Source: an uncultured Porphyromonadaceae bacterium | Lineage (GTDB): Bacteria; Bacteroidota; Bacteroidia; Bacteroidales; Muribaculaceae | Direction: 5' to 3' | Assembly (NCBI GenBank): GCA_937921035.1 | Contig: CALEUL010000060.1 | Span: forward strand, 1 to 64,000 | DNA: 64,000 nt | In this document: piece by piece, positions 18,434 to 27,004 of the stretch | Numbering within the stretch: position 1 is the first letter of the stretch | Layout: each line of letters opens with the position of its first letter | The notes under the pieces: generated by a model | The model's database searches: none | The model's input: only the letters and a program-made list of their open reading frames with translations | Told to the model about the DNA's origin: nothing | Position numbers and translations under genes: made by a program

Positions 18434-18847
18434 ATGGCTAAATTCTCATCTAAACCCACCGTCGTGGCTCTCGGCACCGAAGCCCTCGATGCCAAATTCT
18501 CCGACTTCAGCGCAATGCAGGCAAAGCTCGACGACCTCACGCCCGAACAGCGCGCAAAAGTTGGCGATATCAAGTTCACGAACGACAGCATCGTTATCAG
18601 CACACAGCAGGTTGGCTCTATCACGCTGCGTGCCGTTGAGCGTATCTCCGGCCACGTCCGTCTGCAGGCCGAGAACTCGCCTGTGCCTATGTCTATCAAC
18701 ATCCTGTACAAACCACAAGGTCCCGACTGTTCCGAAATCGTCGGAGAAATGGATGTTGACCTCCCTGCTATGCTGCGCCCGTTGGTTGGGCCTACTCTGC
18801 AGAAAGCTGTGGATCAGTTCGGCACGCTCTTCGCCTCCCTCGCATAA
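18434..18847 (+). CDS. SRPBCC-family small protein
   Basis: The 137-residue cytoplasmic protein has SRPBCC/START-like features: an N-terminal strand-helix region (VALGTEALDAKFSDFSAMQAK), a strand-rich middle (DSIVISTQQVGSITLRAVER, MSINILYKPQG), and a C-terminal amphipathic helix (LQKAVDQFGTLFASL). The fold usually binds a hydrophobic ligand. No catalytic residue can be assigned. It lies 11 bp behind pyrE and is regularly found there in Bacteroides relatives. Function unknown. Confidence 0.7.
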   Translation: MAKFSSKPTVVALGTEALDAKFSDFSAMQAKLDDLTPEQRAKVGDIKFTNDSIVISTQQVGSITLRAVERISGHVRLQAENSPVPMSINILYKPQGPDCSEIVGEMDVDLPAMLRPLVGPTLQKAVDQFGTLFASLA

Positions 18848-18861
18848 CCCCTTTTGCCGAC

Positions 18862-19371
18862 ATGTACGGGGCCGCTTTGAAAAAATTCGCCGTCGTGGCA
18901 ATTGCCGCAGCCTTTTCTATGGCGTTCGGAGCTTGCCACCGAATAAACGACGACAGGATTCCTGTGGTCTCCGTAAACATAATATTCCCTACTGTAGCTC
19001 AGTGGGATGTATACGGGGTGGCTGGAGCTATGGACTACGAACGCTTCATTCTCGACCAGCGCCTGCCGCACAATTTCCCTTATACCGCCATATCCGCAAC
19101 CGGATATGGCGGCATTTTGCTTGTAAGCGACGTCCTCGGCGACCCTAAAGCATACGACCTTGCTTGCCCTGTGGAGTGCAAACGAGACGTTCGTGTTGCC
19201 ATAGACACCGAAACAATGCTCGCCCGTTGTCCCGTATGCGGAAGCGAGTACGATGTTTTCTCCCTGCTCGGACATCCCGTAAGCGGACCCGCCGCAGCCG
19301 ACGGATACGGACTCAGGCGATACTACGTGGGCCCGGGACGCGACGGCTCTTACCGACAGATCTGCTATTGA
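18862..19371 (+). CDS. Rieske-like lipoprotein with four cysteines
   Basis: The 169-residue protein has a lipobox (SMAFGAC, Cys about residue 25). The C-terminal ~80 residues follow the Rieske layout with altered ligands. ACPVEC (about 108-113) replaces C-x-H, and CPVCGSEYDVFSLLGHPVSGPA (about 130-151) mirrors the second motif C-x-x-H-G-S-x-F with Cys in place of His; GPA and a following LRRYYV match the Rieske proline loop. Four Cys could hold a ferredoxin-like [2Fe-2S] cluster or zinc. It probably faces the periplasm. It sits between the SRPBCC and SGNH genes, 14 and 6 bp away. Whether it binds a metal is inference. Confidence 0.7.
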   Translation: MYGAALKKFAVVAIAAAFSMAFGACHRINDDRIPVVSVNIIFPTVAQWDVYGVAGAMDYERFILDQRLPHNFPYTAISATGYGGILLVSDVLGDPKAYDLACPVECKRDVRVAIDTETMLARCPVCGSEYDVFSLLGHPVSGPAAADGYGLRRYYVGPGRDGSYRQICY

Positions 19372-19377
19372 TACTTC

Positions 19378-20178
19378 ATGAAAAAGCACTATATAGAATT
19401 GTGGTTCCTCCTGGCCTGCGCTTTCGCAATCTTTGCCGTGGCGTCGGCCTTCGAAATGCCCGTTATCGCTGGGCATCAGCTCAAATCGTCGGAAATACAC
19501 AGCCATATATTCGGCAAAAACGAAACCGCAGTCCCTTTGGATTCTGTCGGTCCCCTTACGGCAGCTGCTGAAACCGCAGAAAAAGCACCGGCATTCCCAG
19601 TCCCTTGCGACACGGCTTCTAAAACTATCCTCTTCATCGGCGACTCAATGCTCGAAGGCCTCGGGCCGCGTATGGCGGCATATGCACACGAAAACGGCCA
19701 CACTATGTATCAGGTTACATGGTACAGCTCTACTTCAGAAGTTTGGGGACGATCCGACAAGCTCAAAGGATACATCGATCGGCTGCACCCCGACTACGTG
19801 TTCATTTGCCTGGGCGCTAACGAACTGTTTGTAAGCGATATCGCCACAAAACGCGACAAATACGTCAAGAAAATCATCGCCGACATCGACTCCATCCCGT
19901 TTCTATGGATAGGTCCGCCGAACTGGAAAAAAGACACCGGCATAAACGACCTTATCCGAGCCAATGCGCCGATTGGATCATTCTTCCTCAGCGACGGCAT
20001 GCACTTCGACCGTTCCAAGGACGGCGCGCACCCTACGCGCTCCTCCGCGGCTTTGTGGATGGACAGCGTCGCCCGATGGATGCCTCTACACTCAAACCAC
20101 CCGATACGCATGGCTTTGCCCCAAAAGACTTCGGCTCGCCCTAAGCGCATTTTTGTACACCAGCCTGACGAAAAATAA
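19378..20178 (+). CDS. SGNH/GDSL-family hydrolase or acyltransferase, membrane-anchored
   Basis: The 266-residue protein has an N-terminal membrane anchor or signal (IELWFLLACAFAIFAVASAF) followed by an SGNH domain from about residue 80. Block I is ILFIGDSMLEGLGPRM with the nucleophile Ser, block III is FICLGANELFV, and block V is SKDGAHPTRSSAALW with the Asp and His. Its stop overlaps the MBOAT start by one base (TAATG). SGNH-MBOAT pairs act as two-part O-acetylation machines for cell-wall or surface glycans, as in the AlgI/AlgJ and PatA/PatB systems. That pairing is established for relatives; the substrate here is unknown. Confidence 0.82.
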   Translation: MKKHYIELWFLLACAFAIFAVASAFEMPVIAGHQLKSSEIHSHIFGKNETAVPLDSVGPLTAAAETAEKAPAFPVPCDTASKTILFIGDSMLEGLGPRMAAYAHENGHTMYQVTWYSSTSEVWGRSDKLKGYIDRLHPDYVFICLGANELFVSDIATKRDKYVKKIIADIDSIPFLWIGPPNWKKDTGINDLIRANAPIGSFFLSDGMHFDRSKDGAHPTRSSAALWMDSVARWMPLHSNHPIRMALPQKTSARPKRIFVHQPDEK

Positions 20179-21647
20179 TGGATAACGTGTGGAACAACAT
20201 CGCCGGACTCCTGTCCTACGACCCGTCGGCACCTATGCTGTTTTCTTCCGGCACATTCTGGGCGCTGTTCCTTATTTTCATGCCCGTCTACGGCGTCCTG
20301 CGCAAGCGTTTCTGGCAGATGCTTGTCTTCGTCGTGGCGTTCAGTTTCTATTTCTACTATAAAAGCAGCGGATGGTTCGTCCTCCTGCTCGCATCTACAT
20401 CCGTGCTCGACTGGTGCTTGTCCCGTGTCATGAACACCCCGGGGCGCTCTGTGATTTTCCGTCGCTGCTGCGTGGCCGTTTCGCTGCTTACATCGCTGGG
20501 CATTCTCGCCTACTTCAAGTACGCCAACTTCTTCCTGTGGAACATAAGCCAGATGGTCAACGCCAACTTTCAGCCGCTCGACCTTATTCTGCCAGTTGGA
20601 ATATCTTTCTACACCTTCCAGTCGGTAAGCTACATAATCGACGTCTACAAACACCGCGTCGAGCCTACCAGAACATGGCTCGAATACGCCTTCTTCCTCT
20701 CGTTCTTTCCGGCTCTCGTTGCAGGTCCCATTGTTCGTGCCGATTACTTCCTGCCACAGATACGGCAGAACAGACACGCTACTCGCTCAGAGGTATACAT
20801 GGGCCTGTGGCTGATTATACTCGGCATAGTAAAGAAAGCGGTTATCGCCGATTATATCGCCCAGTACAACGACCTGATTTTCCAGACACCTGGCGGCTAC
20901 TCCGGTTTCGAGACGCTGATGGGCGTAATCGGATACACAATGCAGATATACTGCGACTTTTCCGGTTACTCCGACATGGCCATTGGCATTGCTCTTATAA
21001 TGGGCTTCAAACTTGCAAAAAACTTCAATTTCCCCTACAAAAGCCGAAACCTCACCGACTTCTGGCGACGCTGGCACATTTCCCTGTCATCATGGCTGCG
21101 CGACTATATCTACATTCCACTCGGCGGCAACCGAAAAGGTACCGCTCGCACATACATGAACAACTTCGCCACTATGCTTATAGGCGGTCTCTGGCACGGT
21201 GCGGCTTGGAAATTCGTGTTCTGGGGTGCTATGCACGGTGCCGGACTTGCCGTACACAAAGCCTCTAAACCGTGGCTGTCGCGCATTCCTGATGTTTGGC
21301 CCGTCCGTGCCCTCTCGTGGTTCGTTACATTCGCTTTCGTTGCCGCTCTTTGGGTATTTTTCCGTGCCGACAGCTGGCAGGATTCTATAACCGTGATTGG
21401 AGCCATATTCCGCGATTTCTCGCCGGCATACATCCCCGCATTCGCCGCCGCCCGATCACTGTGGCTGATACTGATGTTGGTCATCGTCATTGCTCACTGC
21501 ATGCCTGCAACATTCTGGGACAAGGCCGCCGCTTGGTTCGTGCGCTCGCCCTGGATTGTAAAGCTCATCATTTTCATCGTAACCGTCCAGCTTGTTCTTG
21601 AACTGCGAAGCGAGGACGTTACGCCATTCATCTACTTCCAGTTCTGA
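20178..21647 (+). CDS. MBOAT-family O-acyltransferase (AlgI-like)
   Basis: The 489-residue polytopic membrane protein has about ten or more hydrophobic segments. The MBOAT signature regions are LILPVGISFYTFQSVSYIID (about 134-155), DFWRRWHISLSSWLRDYIYIP (about 290-310), and LIGGLWHGAAWKFVFWGAMHG (about 335-355) with the catalytic-type His of the WHG motif. The family moves acyl groups across the inner membrane onto extracytoplasmic sugars. The upstream SGNH gene overlaps by one base, so they probably work together in glycan O-acetylation. Its stop codon abuts the stop of the convergent glycosyltransferase with no spacer. Confidence 0.92.
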   Translation: MDNVWNNIAGLLSYDPSAPMLFSSGTFWALFLIFMPVYGVLRKRFWQMLVFVVAFSFYFYYKSSGWFVLLLASTSVLDWCLSRVMNTPGRSVIFRRCCVAVSLLTSLGILAYFKYANFFLWNISQMVNANFQPLDLILPVGISFYTFQSVSYIIDVYKHRVEPTRTWLEYAFFLSFFPALVAGPIVRADYFLPQIRQNRHATRSEVYMGLWLIILGIVKKAVIADYIAQYNDLIFQTPGGYSGFETLMGVIGYTMQIYCDFSGYSDMAIGIALIMGFKLAKNFNFPYKSRNLTDFWRRWHISLSSWLRDYIYIPLGGNRKGTARTYMNNFATMLIGGLWHGAAWKFVFWGAMHGAGLAVHKASKPWLSRIPDVWPVRALSWFVTFAFVAALWVFFRADSWQDSITVIGAIFRDFSPAYIPAFAAARSLWLILMLVIVIAHCMPATFWDKAAAWFVRSPWIVKLIIFIVTVQLVLELRSEDVTPFIYFQF

Positions 21648-22760
21648 TCACTTCATCTTCTCCCAGAAGTCGGAGAAGCGTTGTGCAACAAGCACGGCAT
21701 CGTTGTGCCGGCGCACAAACTCCCGGGCCTGCTCCGACATACGGGCAAGCTCCGCAGGACTATCTATCAGATTCACCAAACGGCGCAGTGTTCCTTCAAA
21801 ATCGTCTGGCTCGGGATTGAAAACAGGCCGCAGCTCTTTCTCGCCTATAAAATCGTAAAATTCCGGCTCGCCTCCCGTAATCGCAACAGAACCCATCGCC
21901 ATAGCGAGCAATGCCGTCGTGGCAGGTGTAAACGAATACAGCTGGTCGCAAACCACGCCACACCCTCGCATATATTCCACAAAGCTGTCGTAGGGCATAT
22001 TGGACGGCCTGTCGATAACGATACGTCCCGGACGCAGTGCCGACGCACGTTCAAGCATATGCAACAGTATATCGGCTCCCTTTTCGGCCTCACGGCCGCG
22101 ATGCGCGGCGTACAGTACCCGCAGTGGTGCCCCGAAATCGAATTTGCTCGGATGCAGCGAACTTGTGTCTATCGGTATTCCGGCATACGCGCGCGCAACA
22201 CCGGGATACTGCTTCGCAGCTATGGCATCGTATTCATACAGTGCCGTTACAACACCTTTCACTCCGGCATAGATTGCATCTGTATATTCCACAAGAGGCT
22301 GCGAGAGCCATTCATCACGGCGCGACGAAGGGGTAGACGCCCACGGTCGCAGTCCTTCGTCGCTGTGCCATTCGGAATACCGCAGCGACGGTGTGGCGCC
22401 CGTAAGGTCCCGGACAAGCGAGCTGTCCGTACCGAGGTCGGTAAGAAACACGGCCCCGTTGTCGTTGCGCAGACGCTCGAAAAGCTTCATAAGACGCTCG
22501 GGACGCAGTCTCGCGAAGCCGGGCGACACAAGCTGCACTATATCATATCCCGAAAGGCGACGTCGCAGCGGGCCGCTGAGACGCGCCCACAGCAATGCCC
22601 CGCCGAGTTTACCGTCGCGGCGCCCGAGGTCGATGTCGCGCCCGGTACGCATCCAGCGAGAACCGTCGGAGGCAAGAGTTACATCATGGCCGAGGGCCCG
22701 CAATCCGATCGCAAGAGTGGCGTGGTAATTGCTGGCATCGCCCATCAGTAGTACTTTCAT
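21648..22760 (-). CDS. GT-B type glycosyltransferase
   Basis: The 370-residue protein starts MKVLLMGDASNYHATLAIGL, the usual N-terminal Rossmann strand and glycine/histidine loop of GT4-like transferases. Later segments fit the C-terminal donor domain: LRVLYAAHRGREAEKGADIL (about 208), RIVIDRPSNMPYDSFVEYM, and the acidic ITGGEPEFYDFIGEKELRPV with the candidate E-x7-E. It is the last gene of a minus-strand operon behind a GT-A glycosyltransferase (4-bp overlap, ATGA). Donor and acceptor are unknown. It converges head-on with the MBOAT gene. Confidence 0.75.
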   Translation of the reverse strand: MKVLLMGDASNYHATLAIGLRALGHDVTLASDGSRWMRTGRDIDLGRRDGKLGGALLWARLSGPLRRRLSGYDIVQLVSPGFARLRPERLMKLFERLRNDNGAVFLTDLGTDSSLVRDLTGATPSLRYSEWHSDEGLRPWASTPSSRRDEWLSQPLVEYTDAIYAGVKGVVTALYEYDAIAAKQYPGVARAYAGIPIDTSSLHPSKFDFGAPLRVLYAAHRGREAEKGADILLHMLERASALRPGRIVIDRPSNMPYDSFVEYMRGCGVVCDQLYSFTPATTALLAMAMGSVAITGGEPEFYDFIGEKELRPVFNPEPDDFEGTLRRLVNLIDSPAELARMSEQAREFVRRHNDAVLVAQRFSDFWEKMK

Positions 22761-23545
22761 AGCTCTTTCCTGTTACGGATGGAATAAACATACCCCTGGA
22801 GCAGCCATGCCACAGCTCGCAGGAACGGAACCTTTGCCCTGTATGCCTCCAGCGGAATACGGAGCAAACCTCCGGCACATCCGCGCTTAACGCGCAGAAG
22901 CACGCCCTTCGATCGTAAAAATCCCGGCTGCGACGAGCGCGTAACCGACGTTGTCTCTCCGGGATGCTTCACAATAACCCTGTCGAAAAACCGTCCTTTC
23001 AGACCAGCCTTGCGGCAATGCCACAACAGCAGTTCCTCCTCGCCGGCACAAAGATAGGGGGCGCCAAGGCCCGCAAGCTCGCTGAAACGAAGCATATTGT
23101 CGTTAAGACTCCTGCGCCGGAAAGTTATTTCAAAAGAAATTGGAAAATAAAAGCGGAATTCCTTTGCGAAATCATAGCCGTCCGGAGGATATACTCGGTT
23201 GCCGGGAATAACGGCGCGGAAGGTCGCATAGTCCAGCAGAGGGTCGGCGTCATAGGCGTCGATAATGGCTCGCAGACCGTCCGCTACGAATTCCGTATCA
23301 TCGTCGGCTATCAGTATATAGGGCGCCGTCGCTGCCGCGATTGCCTGATTGCGGTTCACGGAAAGGCCGCTGTTGTCGAATTCTATATATTCTAAATCCT
23401 CGCGCTGCGGTTCCTTTACGTTCTTGCCGCTGGGATTCTGGCAAACTATCAGATAGCCAGCTTCCTTTACCTGCGGCCACAGCGATATATCGATATGCGG
23501 CAAACGGTCCGCAGTAGTGCATACAAGTATCTGTAGTCTGTGCAT
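22757..23545 (-). CDS. GT2-like (GT-A fold) glycosyltransferase
   Basis: The 262-residue protein begins LQILVCTTADRLPHI and has a GT-A nucleotide-binding core with the stretch NSGLSVNRNQAIAAATAPYI, followed by LIADDDTEF. The DDD is the expected DxD-type metal and donor site (about residues 79-81). A C-terminal acceptor region includes GAPYLCAGEEELLLWHCRKAG (about 165-185), where the EEE may hold the base. It has no membrane segment, although the C-terminus is basic and could lie on the membrane. It overlaps its neighbours by 1 and 4 bases, so it is translationally coupled to a serine hydrolase and a second transferase. Confidence 0.82.
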   Translation of the reverse strand: MHRLQILVCTTADRLPHIDISLWPQVKEAGYLIVCQNPSGKNVKEPQREDLEYIEFDNSGLSVNRNQAIAAATAPYILIADDDTEFVADGLRAIIDAYDADPLLDYATFRAVIPGNRVYPPDGYDFAKEFRFYFPISFEITFRRRSLNDNMLRFSELAGLGAPYLCAGEEELLLWHCRKAGLKGRFFDRVIVKHPGETTSVTRSSQPGFLRSKGVLLRVKRGCAGGLLRIPLEAYRAKVPFLRAVAWLLQGYVYSIRNRKEL

Positions 23546-24747
23546 TATATCAGTTTATTATCCGACAGCACCTTCTCCACGGCAGCAGCAGTTCCCTCGC
23601 GGTTCCAGTCTGGTCGGTTTGCGAAAATAAGATAAAACACATCGGTATGCGGGAAATATGCCTCTATGGTTAGGAAGCCGCCGTTGTCGCCCGTATGATA
23701 TATCTTTTTCCTGTTACCGGGCATTTTCTCGATAAAGAAGCCAAGGCCATAGAATGTGTCGGGTATATCTGTCTGTATTATTTCGGTAAATGCCTGCCTG
23801 AGAGATTCCTCGCCTACTATCTTTCCGGACATCAGAGCCCTTTCCCAGCTCAGGAATTCAAGTGCGGTCGTATAAAGGGCGCCGTCGGCCTTTGTGGGAA
23901 AGAAATTTGCCTCCCCGTAGTCGCACTCCTGCCACTTGCCGTCGGGGCTGCGGTAATAGTTACGGATATTGGCGGAATCCATCGAAACCGGGATATAGGC
24001 ATGCGCCAGTTCGGGCTGTTCGGCCGACGGTACAAGATATTCCGTTTTTATCATTCCTGCCGGCACAAAGATAGCGCTGTCCATCCACGCTTTGAACTCG
24101 CATCCCGTAACTTGCTCTATCAGCGGCAACGCAAGCTGGTATGTGGGATTCTGGTATTCGTACGCCGTTCCGGGCTCGAATGCCAGGGAATCGAGGTTCT
24201 CCATATACTTCACCGATTCGTCCGTAAGACTGTACAGCATATAATCGGTAACATTGGCAAACGCCGATGGTGTATGCTTTATATATTTGTTCCACTGGCG
24301 CCGTGTCCGCGGACGCGTATCCGGAATACCTGACGTGTGCGAAAGAAGGTGCCGGAGTGTTATCCGATTGAAAAACGGGGCCTTGAACTGAGGAAAATAT
24401 TTGGCGACGGAGTCGTTAAGCGACAGTTTGCCTTCCTCCTGGAGTTTAAGCAGAGCTATGGCTGCAAACTGCTTGCTGATGGAACAGATATTCACAAGCG
24501 TGGTATCTGTAAGCCTACGACCGTCCGTAAAGTCGGCGATGCCGAATCCCCGGTCATAGATAACGCTGTCGCCCTTTGCAACAAGGACTATCGCGCCGGG
24601 CTCATCTTCGGCGAACAGTGTGCCGAAGATACTGTCGAGGGGGCTGGATATCGCATCCCCGGGATTGCCGGTTGCGGTTCTACAGGATAACAGCGCCGTC
24701 AAAAAAAGTAACGGAACTGAAAGCCTGAATATATTTTTTCTATGCAT
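23545..24747 (-). CDS. Serine hydrolase, class C beta-lactamase family lipoprotein (paralogue 1)
   Basis: The 400-residue protein has a lipobox (FLTALLSC). The serine beta-lactamase/DD-peptidase fold shows all three boxes: S-x-x-K in NICSISKQFAAIAL (about residue 90), Y-x-N in TAYEYQNPTYQL, and HTG in KKIYHTGDNGGFLTIE near the end. It is probably periplasmic or on the cell surface. Relatives include esterases, D-amino-acid hydrolases and DD-peptidases, so drug hydrolysis should not be assumed. It overlaps the upstream paralogue by 8 bp; the two share gene order, length and motif spacing, which indicates tandem duplication. Confidence 0.85.
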   Translation of the reverse strand: MHRKNIFRLSVPLLFLTALLSCRTATGNPGDAISSPLDSIFGTLFAEDEPGAIVLVAKGDSVIYDRGFGIADFTDGRRLTDTTLVNICSISKQFAAIALLKLQEEGKLSLNDSVAKYFPQFKAPFFNRITLRHLLSHTSGIPDTRPRTRRQWNKYIKHTPSAFANVTDYMLYSLTDESVKYMENLDSLAFEPGTAYEYQNPTYQLALPLIEQVTGCEFKAWMDSAIFVPAGMIKTEYLVPSAEQPELAHAYIPVSMDSANIRNYYRSPDGKWQECDYGEANFFPTKADGALYTTALEFLSWERALMSGKIVGEESLRQAFTEIIQTDIPDTFYGLGFFIEKMPGNRKKIYHTGDNGGFLTIEAYFPHTDVFYLIFANRPDWNREGTAAAVEKVLSDNKLI

Positions 24748-26038
24748 GTGTCAGTGTATCCGTAGGAACAAGCCAGTGATGCGCAAGCAGAATACTGTCG
24801 GTCATGCGGGCAAGCTGCAACCGGTTCCAGTCGGGGCGGTTGGCAAAAATCAGATAATAAATTTCCTGGTCTGGGTATCCGCCTTCAAATATAGCGAAAC
24901 CGCCGTTGGAGGTGTTGTGGAAAATCTTTCGTGGCATACCGGGGCGGTCCTGTACAAACTGGCCCAGAGCATAGCTTATATTGCTCAGATTCAATCCGGT
25001 AGATATTACCGGAGTGCATGCGGTGTCCATATACGCCTGCGAAATCACCTTGCCTGCATGCAGGTAGCGCTGCCATTTCATAAACTCGCGCGCCGACGTA
25101 TAGAGGCCCATGTCCGCACGTGTTGCAAAGAAGGGCGACTCCCCGTAATCGTACTCCTGCCATCGCCCGTCATCGCTTATGAAAGGTGTATATTCAAGCT
25201 GACGCGACCCCGTGGGAACATAGCCGTGCGCAAAGTTGTCGGACACGGCGTCAGGTTCGTAGAAAATTGTTTCTACAAGGCCGGCCGGATCAAATATCTC
25301 GCGCTTCATCCATTCTTCGAAACTTTCTCCGGTAACTTGCTCTATTACATTGGACAGCAACATGAAGGGTGGATTGGCATAATCGAAATGTGTGCCTGGC
25401 TCGTATGAGAAGGCGTCAAGTTTCTCGTAAAAGCGTATTAGTTCGTCGCCTCGAGCGTATAGCATATAGTCCGGAGCCTTCGTGAAGAATGTTTCCGGGA
25501 ATTTTTTCATATAATCAACCCAATCTGTCTCCGTTCGGGGGCGGAGATCGGGCAGACCGGTGCTGTGCGATAGCACATGGCGGATTGTTACACGGTTGAA
25601 GATGGTGTTTCCGAAGTTGGGAAAGTATTCGCTCAGTGGGGTGTCAAGCTCCAGCATACCTTCCTCTACCAGTTTCAGGATACCGGCTGTTACGTACGTT
25701 TTCGTCGCTGAACAGATATTCAGAACGGTGCTGTCGCTCATGGTTTTCTTGGTGTCGAGACGGGCCATGCCAAATCCTCGGGAGTAAACTATATCGTCGC
25801 CTCGCATAACCATTACAACCGCGCCGGGATCCTGCGGATTTTTGAATACGGACGAATATAGAGAATCAAGTGGTGCTGTTATGTCGCACGGTGGAATAGC
25901 GTCCGGATTGTTGCTGCGGCCACATCCGAACAACATGAAAATGACACCGGCAAATAACACTGCGGGGAGTAGTAGACTTAGTCCTCCTGCTTTGAAAAAA
26001 GGGGCTCTTTGGCTATGTTTTTTTAATCGTTTTTCCAT
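24740..26038 (-). CDS. Serine hydrolase, class C beta-lactamase family lipoprotein (paralogue 2)
   Basis: The 432-residue protein has a basic N-terminus, a hydrophobic segment (GLSLLLPAVLFAGVIFMLFGC) and a lipobox-like Cys about residue 39. S-x-x-K is NICSATKTYVTAGI and the Tyr box is FDYANPPFMLL. The third box reads HNTSNGGFAIF, where paralogue 1 has HTGDNGG, so the usual HTG/KTG is altered. It is the first gene of a four-gene minus-strand operon (hydrolase, hydrolase, GT2, GT-B). A -7 box (TAAGTTTGC on the minus strand, 26045-26053) lies 7 bp upstream of the start. The changed third box may mean a different substrate. Confidence 0.83.
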   Translation of the reverse strand: MEKRLKKHSQRAPFFKAGGLSLLLPAVLFAGVIFMLFGCGRSNNPDAIPPCDITAPLDSLYSSVFKNPQDPGAVVMVMRGDDIVYSRGFGMARLDTKKTMSDSTVLNICSATKTYVTAGILKLVEEGMLELDTPLSEYFPNFGNTIFNRVTIRHVLSHSTGLPDLRPRTETDWVDYMKKFPETFFTKAPDYMLYARGDELIRFYEKLDAFSYEPGTHFDYANPPFMLLSNVIEQVTGESFEEWMKREIFDPAGLVETIFYEPDAVSDNFAHGYVPTGSRQLEYTPFISDDGRWQEYDYGESPFFATRADMGLYTSAREFMKWQRYLHAGKVISQAYMDTACTPVISTGLNLSNISYALGQFVQDRPGMPRKIFHNTSNGGFAIFEGGYPDQEIYYLIFANRPDWNRLQLARMTDSILLAHHWLVPTDTLTHA

Positions 26039-26043
26039 TGCAA

Positions 26044-26150
26044 CGCAAACTTAGCAATTAAAAATGTGCCCTGCAATAGTCTCTGAGGCCGTTTCTGCCG
26101 ATTTCACCGTTTTGTAGCAACTTTGTAGAGAGTTTGTACAAAACGCCATT
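26044..26150 (-). repeat. Promoter-bearing repeat, copy A
   Basis: About 100 bp that recur at 27118-27212. Shared blocks are CTTAGCAATTAAAAAT / CTTAACAATTAAAAAT, CCCTGCAATA, CTCTGA-GCCG, TTTTGTAGCAAC and GTACAAAACG. On the minus strand the copy carries the -7 box of the serine-hydrolase operon (26045-26053). The same strand and position relative to a downstream gene holds for copy B. Confidence 0.75.
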
Positions 26151-27004
26151 CAAAATGTACAGCTCAACGTAAATCCTAACGATCCTCTTCCGATTTTTGG
26201 CACAAGCACCGACTCTACTGCGCGCTTGCTTTCTCGACGGTACAGACTGCGCGTGTCGCTGCCGCGGAAAAGATTCACCACCTCGTTGACGGGGTCTATG
26301 AGAAATGCCACTACATTTCCAAGCACGGGACTCCCTCCAAGCGTATAGCCGTTCCGCACTATTACGCGCTTAAGCTTGTAGAACATCTCTCCTATAAGGC
26401 TGCCTACGATTGGTGTAATAATCAGGTCCTGATACGAGGGGCGCTCCATGCACGCCTCTATTCCGAATTCCCACCCTATGTTGGATATGATGGCGCTATA
26501 TAGAAACGAGCGCCAGAAATTAAAGCCGCAGCTGCGTGCTGCCATAAAGTACGCTGCTCCGGCGTAGGGATGTAGCACATAATTGAACACGAATTTATCG
26601 TGATCCCACTCCGGTCCCTTGCGGAATACAAAATCAAACCAGCGTTTGTAGGGCGGATCTTTCTGCAACGCTGCCCTGTTCCAGGTTGTTGCATCTTCAG
26701 GCAGACATTCAAGCACCAGCAGCGTCCCGACGAACGCGCCGCTAAGTACGGCGGTGTTTATCCACATTCGGTGCCACTGTGGCACGTTGGTTGTCATCGA
26801 GTACGGCAGCGAATATATGCTCGGGGGAACGCCCTTGCTCAGAGTGGGGCGGATTTCGGCCATAAATGAGGTGTCTGTCTCTACTTCTGTTATATCAATT
26901 GTATTCAGCTCTATTTCTGCTTCGTTACTTCCGGCCCTAATTCCAGCCGGAGTGAGAAGCAGCAATAGAAATACTGTCAGAATCTTAGAAATATAACGTA
27001 GCAT
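26150..27004 (-). CDS. DUF3943 membrane-associated protein
   Basis: The 284-residue protein has a signal peptide (VFLLLLLTPAGIRAGSN). DUF3943 sequence includes WINTAVLSGAFVGTLLVLECLPED, PYAGAAYFMAARSCGFNFWRSFLYS, IGWEFGIEACMERPSYQDL and IITPIVGSLIGEMFYK. Hydrophobic stretches could span the outer or inner membrane. The family occurs widely in Bacteroidetes and has no established function. It ends just beyond repeat copy A and starts below copy B, so it is bracketed by two copies of the same repeat. Confidence 0.75.
   Translation of the reverse strand: MLRYISKILTVFLLLLLTPAGIRAGSNEAEIELNTIDITEVETDTSFMAEIRPTLSKGVPPSIYSLPYSMTTNVPQWHRMWINTAVLSGAFVGTLLVLECLPEDATTWNRAALQKDPPYKRWFDFVFRKGPEWDHDKFVFNYVLHPYAGAAYFMAARSCGFNFWRSFLYSAIISNIGWEFGIEACMERPSYQDLIITPIVGSLIGEMFYKLKRVIVRNGYTLGGSPVLGNVVAFLIDPVNEVVNLFRGSDTRSLYRRESKRAVESVLVPKIGRGSLGFTLSCTF

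Noticed and set aside
23545..26038. The serine hydrolases as antibiotic-resistance beta-lactamases
   Set aside because: They fit the broad class C-like esterase/peptidase group, and the operon context with glycosyltransferases points to envelope metabolism. Nothing in the sequence shows drug hydrolysis.
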